Origin: CAYZDV01 sp964477275
GTDB taxonomy: Bacteria > Acidobacteriota > Aminicenantia > Aminicenantales > Aminicenantaceae
Length of the DNA: 17,658 nucleotides
NCBI GenBank assembly: GCA_964477275.1
Contig: CAYZDV010000034.1
Location: forward strand, 1-17,658
Reading direction: 5' to 3'
Both the position numbers and the translations under genes were made by a program. The notes under the pieces are model-generated. The model was not told the origin of the DNA and searched no databases. It worked only from the letters and a program-made list of their open reading frames with translations. Shown here one piece after another: positions 1 through 8,079 of the stretch (the stretch's first letter is position 1; the number at the start of each line of letters is the position of its first letter).

Positions 1-2002
1 ACCAGTAAAACTGGTGCGAGCGGTAGGAATGAAGAGGGTTGAGTTCAGAGAGGTCGTCCAGCGTGAGATGGTCTCTGGACCGGGAAAATGACGCCTTGAG
101 GAGAGATTTCCCGGTGCCGAAAATGTCCAGGCTCAAACCGAGACGCGGAGAAAGGGAATTCCAGACGATGACCTTCTTCCATTCCGATATTGCGGCGGCG
201 GCAAAAGGGTTCACCTCGTAGGCTGGCTCGATGAGCTCCTCGCCGATTTTGAGGGAGACCGGATGCCCGCTGTCGGTCTTGATATTGCCGGGGATTGTCG
301 TGTCGCTGTGGTCGAAACGCAGGGCCAGATGGAAAGTCAGTCTTCTGGCGAAGGTCACAGAATCCTGGCCAAAGAAGCCGAATCGCCGGAGTTCGTTATG
401 GGCATTGAGAGCAGATTCCAGTATTCCGGCGGCGGCAAAAGAGACGAAGCCCTTGCCCACCGTGTTGGCCGTTTCCGGGGAGGTCGCCAGGCCAAAATAG
501 TAAGGATTTCCGTAATAATAATTGACCATCAGGTTATTGGGCTTCCAGGTGCCCCGCTCAGCGTAGGCGTATTCGTATTCGGCTCCCACCCTGAGTTCGT
601 GGTTCCCGCCCAGGAAGCGGTCCTGGAAGCGGGTCAGGGAGGCGGTCGCTTGAAATCTTTTCTGGAGCCGGGTTTCGTGGAAACTGCCGCTTCCCCAGAG
701 GCGGCCTGTCCCTTCGTCGAAATAGCGGGCGCTTTCCAGGCCATTCTCGTTCAAACGGAGAGGCTGTAGATGATGAATGTAGCCGGCCTTGAGCGAAGCG
801 TGCGTATTCTGGTCGATGATGTAATGGAGGTGCCCGCTGACCGTGGTGTTTTTCTCATGGTTCAGGACGCGGGTTGCTTCCAGGGGAAGATTCCAGTCCA
901 CAGGAGCCTCATCGACCGAGCGGTAGCGGTCGACGAAGCTGACCGCTGCTGACGCTGTGAGCTCGGGGATGAACCGGCCGCTCAGCTTAAAGAACCCGAG
1001 AAGCTCCTTGTTTGTCCGTTCGAAATCGTCGTGCTCTGTTCCCAGCGGGTCGGTCCAGGGAATGAAAGGCGGAATCTGCTTGTGAAAGAGAGCCCGGGCG
1101 TTGCCGAAGAACCAGAGGATATCCTCAAACACCAGCCCTTCCAGGGAAAGAGAAAAATCCCAGATGTTTTTATCAATGATCGGAGGAGCGGCGCCGGGGC
1201 TTTTAAGCTCCTCTTTGGACCTCAGCGGGCTGCTGATTTTGGCGCTGGTGTGGTAGAAATTGAACCCTCCTCCCATACTGTTGCCGCCCGACCTGGTGAT
1301 CACGTTGACGTATCCGCCGGCCGAGAACTCGACATCCACAGGATGGCCTGCTGTCTCCACCTCCACCTCTTCCACGGTGTCGAAATTGATGTTGGTGAGG
1401 AGCTGCCGGTCAAAGGGGCTGTTGGCGGGCATGCCCTCCAAAGCGTAGGTGTTTCCGGCTCCCTGAGAACCATGGGTGAAGAAACTCTCAGGATAAACGG
1501 CCCTCTCAGGAACAACGCCCGCTGCGGCGCCGATAATGCTCTGGATGTCCCTCTGCAAGGGGACGTATTGCAAGACCGGCCTGTCGAGAATTTCGGACGT
1601 TTTTGCCGCCCGGACATCGAGGGTGGGGGAGGAAATCTCGCGGGTGACATCCTCTTCAGTGCGGGATGTCTCCAGGGGAATGCTCAGGGTCATGGATTTG
1701 CCGACCTCAATAATGATCTCGTCGATATGAATGGTGTTATAGCCGGGCATTTCGACGGTGATGCTGTATTTTCCGGCCGGAAGGCCGGGCAGCCTGAACA
1801 GCCCTGTCTCCGCGGTGATGTAAGTCCTCAATCCCAGCATGGAGGGTGATCGGAGATAAATGAAGGCGCCGGCCAGGGGCTTTCGTTCGCTGTCGACAAT
1901 TCGGCCCCTGATGGAACTGGAGTGGGGTTGGACCAGGCCAAAGGAGAAGACTGCCGTTATGAGCCATTGAACGAGAAGAGCTCCCAGGTATTTTTTCACC
2001 AC
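1..2002 (-). CDS. TonB-dependent-receptor-like outer-membrane protein with N-terminal carboxypeptidase-regulatory-like domain (3' end off the window)
   Basis: Translating the complement gives one open frame from a GTG at 2002 to the left edge, about 667 residues with no stop, so the C-terminus lies outside. A second in-frame GTG follows at 1999. An AGGAGG (2009-2014) lies 6 and 9 nt upstream of the two, so the start is uncertain by one codon. Numbering from the second GTG, residues 1-25 are a signal peptide (KKYLGALLVQWLITAVFSF). Residues ~28-110 are a CarboxypepD_reg/CNA-B-like beta domain (RGRIVDSERKPLAGAFIYL, then GLFRLPGLPAGKYSITVEMPG). Residues ~125-240 are a plug-like domain ending SAGGYVNVITRSGGN. 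The remainder is an aromatic-rich beta-barrel (for example YEYAYAERGTW). I saw no clear TonB box. The family normally runs to about 1000 residues and imports or exports bulky ligands in the outer membrane; the substrate cannot be told. Divergent from the GWxTD lipoprotein. Confidence 0.88.
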   Translation of the reverse strand, partial: MVKKYLGALLVQWLITAVFSFGLVQPHSSSIRGRIVDSERKPLAGAFIYLRSPSMLGLRTYITAETGLFRLPGLPAGKYSITVEMPGYNTIHIDEIIIEVGKSMTLSIPLETSRTEEDVTREISSPTLDVRAAKTSEILDRPVLQYVPLQRDIQSIIGAAAGVVPERAVYPESFFTHGSQGAGNTYALEGMPANSPFDRQLLTNINFDTVEEVEVETAGHPVDVEFSAGGYVNVITRSGGNSMGGGFNFYHTSAKISSPLRSKEELKSPGAAPPIIDKNIWDFSLSLEGLVFEDILWFFGNARALFHKQIPPFIPWTDPLGTEHDDFERTNKELLGFFKLSGRFIPELTASAAVSFVDRYRSVDEAPVDWNLPLEATRVLNHEKNTTVSGHLHYIIDQNTHASLKAGYIHHLQPLRLNENGLESARYFDEGTGRLWGSGSFHETRLQKRFQATASLTRFQDRFLGGNHELRVGAEYEYAYAERGTWKPNNLMVNYYYGNPYYFGLATSPETANTVGKGFVSFAAAGILESALNAHNELRRFGFFGQDSVTFARRLTFHLALRFDHSDTTIPGNIKTDSGHPVSLKIGEELIEPAYEVNPFAAAAISEWKKVIVWNSLSPRLGLSLDIFGTGKSLLKASFSRSRDHLTLDDLSELNPLHSYRSHQFYW

Positions 2003-2343
2003 TTCGTTCCTCCTTCTATTGAAACCATCTGTGTTCTCCTTTTGTTTCAATCTTCGGGATGATCCTCGGTATTCCATCCGACGGGTTGATTCTTTAAAAT
2101 AATCGACACCAGAAGAAGAGTCAAGGCAGACTGCCCTCAAATTAAGCATCTTATGACGCCATGTCTAAAAACGAGCGTGCGATTTCCCTTGAATTTATCC
2201 CTGGTTCATTTTAACTTAAAAGTAGAGGCCATCGATTTCAATAGAGGACTCGAAGAATGAAAAGAAGCGTCTTCGTCTTTTTGAGTTCGACCCGGACCAG
2301 CCGCAAAACAAGAAATATATCGAGGCATAAAGGAGAAAAAGAA
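2003..2343. other. Divergent intergenic region between receptor and GWxTD genes
   Basis: This 341-bp stretch separates two divergent genes. It holds the minus-strand promoter listed separately and a perfect A/T palindrome at 2209-2221 (TTTTAA, central C, TTAAAA). A weak plus-strand promoter candidate overlaps the palindrome: TTGAAT at 2189-2194, 17-nt spacer, TAACTT at 2212-2217 (only 3 of 6 in the -10). The plus-strand frame of the lipoprotein stays open back to an ATG at 2257, but I prefer the 2344 start. No tRNA, riboswitch or small gene was recognised. Confidence 0.5.
2096..2124 (-). promoter_or_regulatory. Sigma70-like promoter for the TonB-receptor-like gene
   Basis: On the minus strand TTGACT (2119-2124, 5 of 6 consensus bases) is followed by a 17-nt spacer and TATTTT (2096-2101, 4 of 6). 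Transcription would begin near 2089, giving a leader of roughly 85 nt before the GTG start. Spacing and position are good; no experimental support. Confidence 0.45.
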
Positions 2344-3348
2344 ATGATTCGCTCAAGAAAGTCTCGAGCCATGAGTTTCGGCAGGAGTGTCTGCGCCGTC
2401 GCCGTTCTTGCCTCCACCCTTCTTCTCATCCTTGCTTCCTGCCGGCTGTACAATCTGGAGCGGAAGCTCCCGCCGGATGATGCGGAATTTCTTTCGCTCA
2501 TCCGGTATATCATGACCGGCAAGGAACGGAAAATTTTTCTCGAGCTTCCTCCCTCAGAGAGAGAAGCCTTTAAGGACGAATTCTGGAAGCGGCGCGATCC
2601 CGACCCCGCTACCGAAGAGAATGAGTTCAAGATGGAGTACATGGACCGGGTGGAGAAGGCCAACGAGCTGTTCGTCACCGAGGGAAAAAAAGGATACCTC
2701 ACCGACAGGGGAAGGATCTTCATCCTTTTCGGGCCTCCCACCGATCGCATCACCTACCCCCAGGGATTTGGCGCTTCCACCTACTGCCAGGAATTCTGGT
2801 ATTACGGAGTGTTCCCGGTCAAGTTCATCGACCGGACATGCACCGGGCAGTTCCAGCTCGTCACCTACGACCTGACTCCGCTGCGGGAAATCAACCTGAT
2901 GTACATGCACGAGCTCACCCTGGCTCAAGCCAGGGCGCAGGAGACGTTCTTCCAGGAAAAGAGGCTTTTTGATTTCCGCTGGAAGCTGGAACGCGAGGTT
3001 TCCGAGGCGGAAAGGTTTGAAGGAACGGTGGTGCTGGAGATTCCCTACAGAGCGATCTGGTTCACGGCCGATGAGGGTCGGCTGAAGACGACCCTCGACC
3101 TTCGCATCGAGCTCAGGGATTTTGAGAGAAAGATTGTCTGGGAGCGGGAGGAAGCCGTGGAGATTGTCATGAGCGAGGATGAGCTGAAAATCAGGCGGGG
3201 CAAGATGCACAAAGTGGAAGTTCCAATCCTTCTGGAGGAGGGAGTGGACAGGCTGCGCCAGGGGAAGAGCCTCCTCCATGTCTTTCTCAAGAACCGGACA
3301 GGCGGTGAAGAACTGAAAAAGGTCATGGAGGTCATCCTTTCGCCTTGA
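2344..3348 (+). CDS. GWxTD-domain lipoprotein
   Basis: 334 residues. The ATG at 2344 is chosen because an AAAGGAG lies just upstream and a canonical lipoprotein signal follows: basic N-terminus, hydrophobic stretch and lipobox LASC with the lipidated Cys at 33. An ATG at 2257 in the same frame would add 29 residues ahead of the signal and is unlikely. Residues ~45-135 match the GWxTD domain: a helical stretch (FKDEFWKRRDPDP) then a strand-rich part with GYLTDRGRIFILFGPP at ~117-132. The signature itself reads GYLTD, with Tyr replacing Trp. The rest (~190-334) alternates beta strands and charged segments typical of the family's C-terminal part. GWxTD proteins occur in many copies in Acidobacteriota and the Bacteroidetes/Chlorobi lineages; their biochemical role is unknown, and lipidation suggests a periplasm-facing membrane location. 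It converges with the ROK gene, 26 bp apart, with no visible terminator. Confidence 0.88.
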   Translation: MIRSRKSRAMSFGRSVCAVAVLASTLLLILASCRLYNLERKLPPDDAEFLSLIRYIMTGKERKIFLELPPSEREAFKDEFWKRRDPDPATEENEFKMEYMDRVEKANELFVTEGKKGYLTDRGRIFILFGPPTDRITYPQGFGASTYCQEFWYYGVFPVKFIDRTCTGQFQLVTYDLTPLREINLMYMHELTLAQARAQETFFQEKRLFDFRWKLEREVSEAERFEGTVVLEIPYRAIWFTADEGRLKTTLDLRIELRDFERKIVWEREEAVEIVMSEDELKIRRGKMHKVEVPILLEEGVDRLRQGKSLLHVFLKNRTGGEELKKVMEVILSP

Positions 3349-3374
3349 GGGCTCTTTTCGTCAGGATCGGGGGA

Positions 3375-4286
3375 TTATTCTGTGGTCTGCTCCTTGGCCC
3401 ATATGGCTGCGCCGATAAAGCCGGCTCTGTTTCCCAGGGTGGCTTTCTCAATGCGGCAGCAGCGGAAAGAGGCCTTGTAGGACCTTTTTCTCGCCTGTTC
3501 AAGGGCCGGGGAGAGGAGAAGGTCGCCGGCTGATGTCACCGCGCCGCCGATGAGGATCATCTCCGGGTTAAGGAAGTTGATGGCGATGGAGAGGCCGATG
3601 CCGAGATAATAGCCGGCCCGGGCGAAGGCCTGGCTGGCATCCTGGTCCCCTTTTCGGGCTCGATGATAGACCTCTTCTGAGGTGATTTTTTCCTCTTTAC
3701 TTCTCAGGACCAGGTAATTCTTGACGATTTTGGGAGCGGAAACTTCGGTCTCGAGGCAGCCCTGGGAGCCGCAGTTGCATCTCTCCCCATCGGGGTTGAC
3801 GGTGACATGGCCCAGTTCGGCGGCGAAGCCGCACTTTCCGTGCCAGAGCCGGCCTTCGAGGATGATGCCCGAGCCCAGGCCTGTGCCGATGGTAAGAAAG
3901 ACCATGCTCTGCACGCCCTGGCCCGCTCCGCATCTGTATTCTCCGAAGGCGGCCATGTTGGCGTCGTTGTCGACCCTGAAAGGGACGTCGATGATACGTG
4001 AGAGGGCAGAGATGAGGTCGAAATTATCGAGCTCCGCGTAGTTGGGAGACTGAAGGATTCTCTGCTCTTCAGGGCTGAAGATGCCCGGAAACCCGAAGCC
4101 GACGGTTCTGATCGCTTCTCTCTGCCTTTTCTTCAGCCTTTCCCATGTCTTGCGGATGATCTCCATGAGATCGGCAATGGTCTCAGGGGTTTTTTCCTGG
4201 CCGTCGAAGATCACACTTCCCGCTTCATCGACAATTCCGTACTTCAGGTGGGTTCCGCCCAGGTCGAAGCCGGCGTGCAGGGACAT
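3375..4286 (-). CDS. ROK-family sugar kinase (glucokinase-like)
   Basis: 303 residues, the full family length. N-terminal phosphate-binding motif FDLGGTHLKYG (~7-17). Catalytic Asp in VDNDAN, D108. Second phosphate loop IGTGLGSG (~133-140). Zinc-site pattern complete: H160 in ELGH plus CNCGSQGC (C170, C172, C177). The Glu-x-Gly-His form is typical of ROK glucokinases rather than ROK repressors, and there is no N-terminal helix-turn-helix, so this is an enzyme phosphorylating glucose or a related hexose with ATP in the cytoplasm. The exact sugar is inference. The ATG at 4286 has only a weak ribosome site (CTGAAG). It lies 51 bp downstream of tatA on the same strand, and the two probably share the promoter upstream of tatA. 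Confidence 0.9.
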   Translation of the reverse strand: MSLHAGFDLGGTHLKYGIVDEAGSVIFDGQEKTPETIADLMEIIRKTWERLKKRQREAIRTVGFGFPGIFSPEEQRILQSPNYAELDNFDLISALSRIIDVPFRVDNDANMAAFGEYRCGAGQGVQSMVFLTIGTGLGSGIILEGRLWHGKCGFAAELGHVTVNPDGERCNCGSQGCLETEVSAPKIVKNYLVLRSKEEKITSEEVYHRARKGDQDASQAFARAGYYLGIGLSIAINFLNPEMILIGGAVTSAGDLLLSPALEQARKRSYKASFRCCRIEKATLGNRAGFIGAAIWAKEQTTE

Positions 4287-4337
4287 CTTCAGGGTTTTAG
4301 CTGAGAGGGAAGTGAGAGGGGTTTTCGAGGCAACGCA

Positions 4338-4541
4338 TCATTCTTCCTTGGCCGGAGGCTGGGGTTTATCAGAAAGGGATTCGTTTTCTTTTTCTTTCGA
4401 ACTGATGGATTTGCGAAAATTCTTTATTCCTTCGCCCAGGGATTTTCCTAACTCCGGGAGCTTTCGGGCTCCGAAAATGATGACGACAATCAACAGGATG
4501 AGGAGAAGCTCAGTGGGACCAACAGGGCCGAATAGAAACAT
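4338..4541 (-). CDS. tatA: Twin-arginine translocase subunit TatA/TatE
   Basis: 67 residues, a typical TatA length. A short N-terminus with polar E11 leads into one membrane helix (~12-23, LLLILLIVVIIF), then the hinge FGARKLPELG (23-32), an amphipathic helix (GKSLGEGIKNFRKS) and an acidic, disordered tail ending PAKEE. TatA oligomerises in the inner membrane to form the channel for folded proteins carrying twin-arginine signals. AGGAGG lies 5 nt before the ATG at 4541. TatB is excluded by the short tail and the FGxxKLPELG form. tatB and tatC are not in this window. First gene of a probable operon with the ROK kinase. Confidence 0.92.
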   Translation of the reverse strand: MFLFGPVGPTELLLILLIVVIIFGARKLPELGKSLGEGIKNFRKSISSKEKENESLSDKPQPPAKEE

Positions 4542-4597
4542 CGCAACCTCCTTCGGTGACTTCCTGGAGATTTTTTCTCTCTCTTTATCTCAAAACA

Positions 4598-4626
4598 AAG
4601 GTACTCGAGTCAGGCCGAAATGTCAA
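4598..4626 (-). promoter_or_regulatory. Sigma70-like promoter for tatA-ROK
   Basis: On the minus strand a perfect TTGACA (4621-4626) is followed by a 17-nt spacer and TACCTT (4598-4603, 3 of 6). Initiation near 4591 would give a ~50-nt leader containing the AGGAGG of tatA. The -10 box is weak. Confidence 0.4.
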
Positions 4627-4744
4627 GCTCCGGCCACGAGAACAGAGGCCTATGCATTTCCATGACAGGCGGATAAAAGAGTGTTTGGGAAATCGGTCAG
4701 CTATGGATTTCTCCATGGTTTCTTGGATATACTTATTCATTGGC

Positions 4745-6535
4745 ATGGAAAAAATCAGAAATTTTTCGATCATCGCGCACATCGATCACGGCAAGTCCAC
4801 CTTGGCCGACCGGCTCATAGAGATCACCGGCGCCCTGCCGGCCCGCGAGCTGCGCGACCAGGTCCTGGATACGATGGACCTCGAGCGGGAGAAAGGGATC
4901 ACCATCAAGGCCCAGACCGCCCGGCTGAAGTACAAATCGAAGACCGGCCAGGAGTTCATTCTCAACCTCATCGACACTCCCGGTCATGTCGATTTCTCCT
5001 ATGAGGTCTCGCGCAGCCTGGCCGCCTGCGAGGGGGCAGTGCTGGTCATCGACGCCTCCCAGGGGGTGGAAGCCCAGACCCTGGCGAACACCTATCTGGC
5101 TCTTCAGAATGACCTCGTCCTCATTCCCATCATCAACAAGATCGACCTTTCCCAGGCCAACCCGGAGCTCAGCCTCGAGCAGCTGGAGACGATCATCGGC
5201 ATCGACCCGGAGGAGGCGATCCTGGTCAGCGCCAAGAAGGGAACGAACATCGACAAGGTCCTGGAGAGCATCGTTGCCCGCATTCCTCCTCCCAGGGGTA
5301 ACCCGGATGCTCCGCTCAAAGCCCTGCTCTTCGATTCCTGGTTTGACACCTATCGCGGAGTGGTCATTCTGGTCAGGATCATCGATGGCCTCATCCGCAC
5401 CGGAGCCCGGATCGAGATGATGGCCACCGGAGCCGGTTACGAAGTGGAAGAGGTCGGATACCTGACACCGAAGCCCCAGAAAGTGGACCGCCTGGAGCCC
5501 GGAGAGGTGGGCTACGTTATTGCCAATATCAGGGAATTGAGGAATGCCCGGATCGGGGATACCATCACCGAACAGAAGAGGCGGACGGCCCGGCCTCTGC
5601 CAGGGTTCAAGGAAGCCAAGTCCATGGTCTTCTGCGGGATGTTTCCGGCCGGCCAAAGCAGCGTGGAGGACCTGAGGAATGCGCTGGAGAAACTCAGGCT
5701 CAACGATTCCTCCTTTCTTTTCGAACCGGAAAATTCCCCGGCCCTGGGAATGGGATTCCGCTGCGGCTTTCTCGGGCTTCTCCACAGGGAAGTCGTCCAG
5801 GAGAGACTCGAGAGGGAATTCGACCTCAACCTGGTCTCCACCGCTCCCAGCGTCAACTTCCGGGTCACCGGAAAAGACGGCCAGGCCAGAGAATACCATA
5901 ATCCCTCCCAGATTCCCCCGGCCCAAGAAATCCAGAAGATCGAAGAGCCGATGATCGAAGCCCTGATCATCACTCCGGATCAATACCTGGGCGCCGTCCT
6001 GAAGCTACTGGAGAGCCGCCGGGGAGAGCAAAAAAAGATGGAATACATCAGCCCACAGCGCATCTTTTTGACCTACCTCCTCCCGTTGAGCGAAGTGGTG
6101 GTCGATTTCTACAGCCAGCTCAAATCGGTTTCTCAGGGCTATGCCTCCATGGACTATGAGTTCGCCGGGTTCAGGGAGGCGCCGCTCGTCCGGCTGGATA
6201 TCCTGATCAACCGGGAGGTTGTCGATGCCTTCTCCCTGGTTGTCCATCAGGAGAAAGCCTGCTCGCAAGGACGGATGCTGGTCAAAAGAATGAGAGACCT
6301 CATCCCCCGCCAGCAGTTCGAGGTCTCCCTCCAGGCGGCCATCGGCAAGAGGGTGATCGCCCGGGAGACGATAAAGCCCTACCGGAAGGATGTTCTGGCC
6401 AAACTCTACGGCGGAGATTACACACGGAAGATGAAGCTCCTGGAGAAGCAGAAGGCCGGAAAGAAGAGGATGAAAAAAATCGGCCGGATTGAAGTGCCCC
6501 AGGAAGCATTCATGGCCCTGCTCGAGATCAAGTGA
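4745..6535 (+). CDS. lepA: Elongation factor 4 (LepA), ribosome-associated GTPase
   Basis: 596 residues, the normal LepA length. The ATG at 4745 is chosen because the family begins with this IRNFSIIAHIDHGKST segment; the frame is open further upstream but extra residues would be unlike the family. GTPase motifs: G1 AHIDHGKST (11-19), switch I EREKGITIKAQ (~47-57), G3 DTPGHVDF (78-84, catalytic His 81), G4 NKID (131-134), G5 SAKKG (162-166). After domains II and III, the LepA-specific C-terminal domain is present (PYRKDVLAKLYGGDYTRKMK near the end). LepA acts on stalled or misassembled ribosomes, promoting back-translocation or affecting initiation and 30S maturation. No Shine-Dalgarno is visible; a TATACT (4728-4733) sits 11 nt before the ATG, so a near-leaderless transcript is possible. 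Confidence 0.96.
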   Translation: MEKIRNFSIIAHIDHGKSTLADRLIEITGALPARELRDQVLDTMDLEREKGITIKAQTARLKYKSKTGQEFILNLIDTPGHVDFSYEVSRSLAACEGAVLVIDASQGVEAQTLANTYLALQNDLVLIPIINKIDLSQANPELSLEQLETIIGIDPEEAILVSAKKGTNIDKVLESIVARIPPPRGNPDAPLKALLFDSWFDTYRGVVILVRIIDGLIRTGARIEMMATGAGYEVEEVGYLTPKPQKVDRLEPGEVGYVIANIRELRNARIGDTITEQKRRTARPLPGFKEAKSMVFCGMFPAGQSSVEDLRNALEKLRLNDSSFLFEPENSPALGMGFRCGFLGLLHREVVQERLEREFDLNLVSTAPSVNFRVTGKDGQAREYHNPSQIPPAQEIQKIEEPMIEALIITPDQYLGAVLKLLESRRGEQKKMEYISPQRIFLTYLLPLSEVVVDFYSQLKSVSQGYASMDYEFAGFREAPLVRLDILINREVVDAFSLVVHQEKACSQGRMLVKRMRDLIPRQQFEVSLQAAIGKRVIARETIKPYRKDVLAKLYGGDYTRKMKLLEKQKAGKKRMKKIGRIEVPQEAFMALLEIK

Positions 6536-6562
6536 GACGCCTTGATGGAAATTTTCTTTACT

Positions 6563-6591
6563 CGTCGGCACGGAATCCTTATCATATTCAC
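6563..6591 (+). promoter_or_regulatory. Candidate promoter giving a near-leaderless transcript for the operon at 6597
   Basis: TTTACT (4 of 6 of the -35 consensus), a 17-nt spacer and TATCAT (5 of 6 of the -10) lie between lepA and the next gene. The -10 ends 11 nt before the ATG, so the 5' leader would be about 5 nt. Box positions are to within one or two bases. Confidence 0.35.
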
Positions 6592-6596
6592 AGGCC

Positions 6597-7193
6597 ATGG
6601 AAAAATCTCCGGTTGAGAGAGCCATCGAGGGCGGGCTGAGCCTCGTGTCCAGGATTTTCCCCCTCCAGACCTATCTTTACATTCCCCTGCTCCAGGCTGC
6701 TTTTCTCTGGGCTGCGAGAAGGAGAAAGGAATGGAAGGAGAAGATTTTCTCCTGGAAAGTCTGGCTTGATCCCCAGCGTCTCCAGGACAAGCCCGATGAG
6801 TTCGTGCTCGATTTTTTCACCGCCGCTCCTGCCCTGAACATGGCTTACCGGGCGGAAATCGAAAGCAGAAACCTCAGCGCGCTCAGGGAAGCTTTTGTCA
6901 GGCTCTATCCTCTTTTAGGCCTTGAGGAGCCGTTCCTCGTGGCTCTGTTCGCCGAAGAGCTCAAAGCGACGAAATACCGGATGATCGTCAGAGAGTTTGA
7001 GGAGCGAGTCGGCCGCGCCAGCCGGGATATCGAGGCCATCAGAGACAAATCCAGGCTGACCGCCGGGCTTGAAGCCTTCGGGAAAGAAATGGCCTCCCTT
7101 CACCTTGACCTTCTCTCCCGGAGCAAGGTCCAGAAAGCCATTGCCGACTTTGTCCGGAAACGACTGGAAGAGAAAGAAGAAAAAAATGAATAG
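6597..7193 (+). CDS. Uncharacterised alpha-helical protein, first gene of the mtnA-tsaD operon
   Basis: 198 residues; I do not recognise a family. Residues ~10-40 are hydrophobic (LSLVSRIFPLQTYLYIPLLQ, then AAFLWAARRRKEW), possibly a membrane-associated helix followed by positive charges. The rest is mostly charged and helical, ending in a Lys/Glu-rich tail (RKRLEEKEEKNE). No enzyme motif, metal site or signal-peptidase site is evident. There is no Shine-Dalgarno. A promoter-like TTTACT, 17-nt spacer, TATCAT ends 11 nt before the ATG. The gene overlaps the following lipoprotein by 8 bp (ATG inside AAATGAATAG), so the two are probably translationally coupled. A role linked to the lipoprotein is inference from position only. 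Codon use looks like the neighbours. Confidence 0.75.
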   Translation: MEKSPVERAIEGGLSLVSRIFPLQTYLYIPLLQAAFLWAARRRKEWKEKIFSWKVWLDPQRLQDKPDEFVLDFFTAAPALNMAYRAEIESRNLSALREAFVRLYPLLGLEEPFLVALFAEELKATKYRMIVREFEERVGRASRDIEAIRDKSRLTAGLEAFGKEMASLHLDLLSRSKVQKAIADFVRKRLEEKEEKNE

Positions 7194-8079
7194 AGGCGCA
7201 CTTCTCGAGATTCCTCTTGCGTCCAGGAAATGTCAGCGGGCCTGCCTTGCCGCGTTGTTGATTTTTTCTCTCCTTTCATTTTCCGGCTGTATCTCCCATC
7301 TCCAGCAGGCCAAGCTCCATTACACCCAGGCCCAGAAGCACACCCGCCTGTATGACAGTGAAACGGCGATGGCCTCTTTCGAGCGGGCGCTGGATGAGGC
7401 CGGCCGCGCTGTGAACAGGCATCCGACAGCCCAGGCATACATGCTGAAGGGAATGGCAGAGTTGAACCTGAAGATGTGGAAGGAGGCCGGGGAGAGCTTC
7501 CGCAATGCCTTCTCCCTGGGGTTTGAAAAAGGAGAAGAATGGGCCCAGGACCTCTCTCTCTTCGGTCTCGCCTCTTCGCTGGAGGAGCTCGGAGTTGAGA
7601 GCCAGGCCTTCAGAGTCTATGGCTATCTTCTCCAGAATTCCCGGTTCCGTCCGGTGTTGATCCTGGCTTCCCAGAAGCACACCCAGGCGCTGCTCCAGAA
7701 AGCCCTCGAGGAGACCGGAAAAGAAAGGGAAAAGCTTCTCTCCGACGCTCTCAAGAGCGCAGAAAAGCTGACCATGAAGGATTTCAGCTGCGGCTTCTAT
7801 CATTATCTTCTCTCCCAGGTCTTCGGCCACCTCGGTGATTATCAAAAAAGCTTTGATGAGGCGCTGATGGCCAGGGAGCTGGGACTCCCTGCCGGAGAGG
7901 TTTTCAGGGACAACGACCTTCAGATTGTGTTCTGTTACCGGAGGCTCAAGGAGATGCTTTCTCACATCGAATGGAAGGAGTTCGAGTCCCATTACCTGAA
8001 ATGGGTGAAGCGGTGGAAATGGAGGGGGCCCGAAACCCCGGACTGGAAGGAGAAAGAAGAGCATGAAGCCTTCCATTGA
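7186..8079 (+). CDS. Lipoprotein with TPR-like helical repeats, unknown role
   Basis: 297 residues from the ATG at 7186, which overlaps the previous gene by 8 bp. N-terminus: basic region, hydrophobic segment (ACLAALLIFSLLSF) and lipobox SFSGC with the lipidated Cys at 35, so it is membrane-anchored. The frame is open upstream, but only this start exposes the signal peptide. Residues ~40-130 look like tetratricopeptide-type helix pairs: alternating Ala/Leu/Tyr positions with ASFERALDEAGRAVNRHP and AYMLKGMAELNLKMWKEAG. Further helices follow (FYHYLLSQVFGHLGDYQKSF). TPR lipoproteins usually scaffold envelope complexes; no specific partner can be named. Its last 17 bp overlap mtnA. Confidence 0.75.
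   Translation: MNRGALLEIPLASRKCQRACLAALLIFSLLSFSGCISHLQQAKLHYTQAQKHTRLYDSETAMASFERALDEAGRAVNRHPTAQAYMLKGMAELNLKMWKEAGESFRNAFSLGFEKGEEWAQDLSLFGLASSLEELGVESQAFRVYGYLLQNSRFRPVLILASQKHTQALLQKALEETGKEREKLLSDALKSAEKLTMKDFSCGFYHYLLSQVFGHLGDYQKSFDEALMARELGLPAGEVFRDNDLQIVFCYRRLKEMLSHIEWKEFESHYLKWVKRWKWRGPETPDWKEKEEHEAFH

Noticed and set aside
263..1849. Plus-strand open frames over the left 2 kb
   Set aside because: They are opposite to the uninterrupted minus-strand receptor frame, which has a signal peptide, plug and barrel segments and a good ribosome site.
4733..5983. 416-codon open frame antisense to lepA
   Set aside because: lepA on the plus strand has all GTPase motifs over this interval. The antisense peptide has no recognisable domain and is explained by codon bias in GC-rich DNA.
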